From a virus, in IMG/VR virus record IMGVR_UViG_3300042429_000232, positions 1-29,609 of that record: DNA of 29,609 nucleotides. The stretch is one strand, 5' to 3'. A program made the translations under genes and the position numbers. Under the pieces are notes generated by a model. It searched no databases and was not told the origin of the DNA. It was given only the letters and a program-made list of their open reading frames with translations. Positions 28,661-29,609 of the stretch are shown here, in pieces. Positions within the stretch are counted from its first letter, which is position 1; each line of letters opens with the position of its first letter.

Positions 28661-29609
28661 GCGTAAACCTTTCCTTATTAGCGGGCGCGGGCTGGCAGTT
28701 CTTTACGGACTCAGGCGCTGTCTTGACCGGTGGTAAGCTGTATACATACGCGGCCGGTACAACAACACCGCTTGCGTCGTATACATCTAGCACCGGCGCA
28801 ACACCAAACGCCAACCCAATTATCTTGGACGCTGCTGGGCGCGTGCCAGAAGAGATTTGGCTTACAGAAGGTTTGCTCTATAAGTTTGTATTGATGGACG
28901 CAAACGACGTACTGATTTGGACTAAAGACAACATTATTGGCGCCGCAGATTTGGTGGGGTTTGCCGCTGATTTGGCAAACGCATCTGATCCAGCTAAAGG
29001 CGACGCCCTTGTTGGCTTTCGTCAGTCCAATAGCAGCGGCAATTTGACCGGATCGGTTAACAGCACCGTACACAAAAAACTGCAAGAGATCATTAGTTTT
29101 AAAGATTTCGGCGCAGTTGGTGACGGTACAACCAACGACCAAGCTGCGATTCAAGCGGCGTTAACTGCTGCCAACGGTCAGATCATTGACGGTCAGAACC
29201 TGACGTACAAAATCAACGCACCTATTGCGCTTACCGCGTCTAACACGGTTATCAAGAACGCCACGTTTGACTTTTCAGACATGGCAGACCAACCTAGTTC
29301 GCCCGATTTATGCCTTGTGGTTAGCGGGTCAATCGGTACGGCGGCTGCGCTTACTGTAACCACTAGCGTAGGTGCGGTCACGATAACAGTCGCAAGCACA
29401 ACAGGCTTTGCTGCTGACGACTTGGTGTTTTTAAAATCTAATGCTGTTTGGGATTCTGGCTCATCGGTCACATACGGTCAATACGCAAGAATTAACACTG
29501 TTATTTCTTCAACACAATTTTCTTTGACTGAAGGCGTAGCACTTAGATTTGCTACTACTGATTCCGCAACGGTTGCTAAAGTTACGCCAATTAAAAACGT
29601 CAAGTTTGA
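28657..29609 (+). CDS. Tailspike, P22-like head-binding N-terminus and pectate-lyase-like domain (3' end cut)
   Basis: Open to the right edge of the window; 317 complete codons are visible. Residues about 5-95 match the head-binding type of podovirus tailspikes (L-A-G-A-G-W-Q-F-F-T-D-S-G...G-G-K-L-Y-T-Y-A-A-G-T-T-T-P). Residues from about 147 (F-K-D-F-G-A-V-G-D-G-T-T-N-D) begin a pectate-lyase-3 type beta-helix, which usually degrades or binds host surface polysaccharide. The catalytic region lies outside the window. It follows the S74 fibre, so this phage carries two candidate receptor-binding proteins. Confidence 0.85.
   Translation, partial: MSVNLSLLAGAGWQFFTDSGAVLTGGKLYTYAAGTTTPLASYTSSTGATPNANPIILDAAGRVPEEIWLTEGLLYKFVLMDANDVLIWTKDNIIGAADLVGFAADLANASDPAKGDALVGFRQSNSSGNLTGSVNSTVHKKLQEIISFKDFGAVGDGTTNDQAAIQAALTAANGQIIDGQNLTYKINAPIALTASNTVIKNATFDFSDMADQPSSPDLCLVVSGSIGTAAALTVTTSVGAVTITVASTTGFAADDLVFLKSNAVWDSGSSVTYGQYARINTVISSTQFSLTEGVALRFATTDSATVAKVTPIKNVKF

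Noticed and set aside
1-29609. Integrase, attachment site, repressor, tRNA genes or insertion sequence
   Set aside because: I looked for these and found no recombinase motifs, tRNA cloverleaf sequences, transposase genes or terminal inverted repeats; lysogeny genes may lie outside the window.

Overview
The window is one stretch of a tailed double-stranded DNA bacteriophage genome, most likely a P22-like podovirus of the Caudoviricetes. The evidence is an ordered packaging/head module (small and large terminase, a portal of P22-like size, scaffold, coat with an inserted domain, gp4-like and gp10-like head-completion proteins) followed by a fibre and a tailspike. An embedded Rz/Rz1 spanin pair and a muramidase endolysin point to a Gram-negative host. 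Mid-range base composition suggests something like a freshwater betaproteobacterium, but that is a guess. I see no integrase, repressor, tRNA or CRISPR array, so lifestyle cannot be decided. Both window ends cut genes.

Layout. (1) 1-1692, rightward: lysis cassette with an incomplete small gene, Rz with nested Rz1, an AT-rich HNH/AP2 homing endonuclease wedged in the cassette, and a GH108-type endolysin. (2) 1684-5315, leftward: tightly coupled early genes, namely small proteins, DUF3310, a winged-helix protein, an SNF2-type helicase, a C5-methyltransferase-like protein and a VRR-NUC nuclease. (3) 5316-5395: overlapping divergent promoters that share a -35 region. (4) 5396-12234, rightward: DUF2800 (RecB-like nuclease), a possible ssDNA-binding protein, a PAPS-reductase/PP-loop protein, a family A DNA polymerase with proofreading domain and a primase-helicase. 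(5) 12264-14129, leftward: ten very small, mostly ATGA-coupled genes, including two hydrophobic micropeptides of 19 and 21 residues. (6) 14130-14876: a gene-free, repeat-dense region with two iteron-like repeat families, a promoter, a G-run block and an alternating purine/pyrimidine tract; it is the best candidate for an origin and/or regulatory or packaging region. (7) 14877 to the end, rightward: packaging and virion genes, with a GroES-like co-chaperonin and a Dps/ferritin-like small protein beside the portal.

How it fits together. The two early operons flanking 5316-5395 supply replication and recombination functions (polymerase, primase-helicase, SNF2 helicase, two PD-(D/E)XK nucleases) and possible nucleic-acid modification (methyltransferase-like and PP-loop proteins). 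The leftward small-gene cluster looks like a host-takeover or counter-defence block. The late operon is read rightward from the repeat region, with three hairpin terminators around the coat and following small genes that could grade expression. The lysis genes at the left edge probably follow the tail genes on the complete, circularly permuted or circular map.

The parts least explained by known families are the repeat region, the two micropeptides with their host operon, and the Dps-like protein next to the portal.
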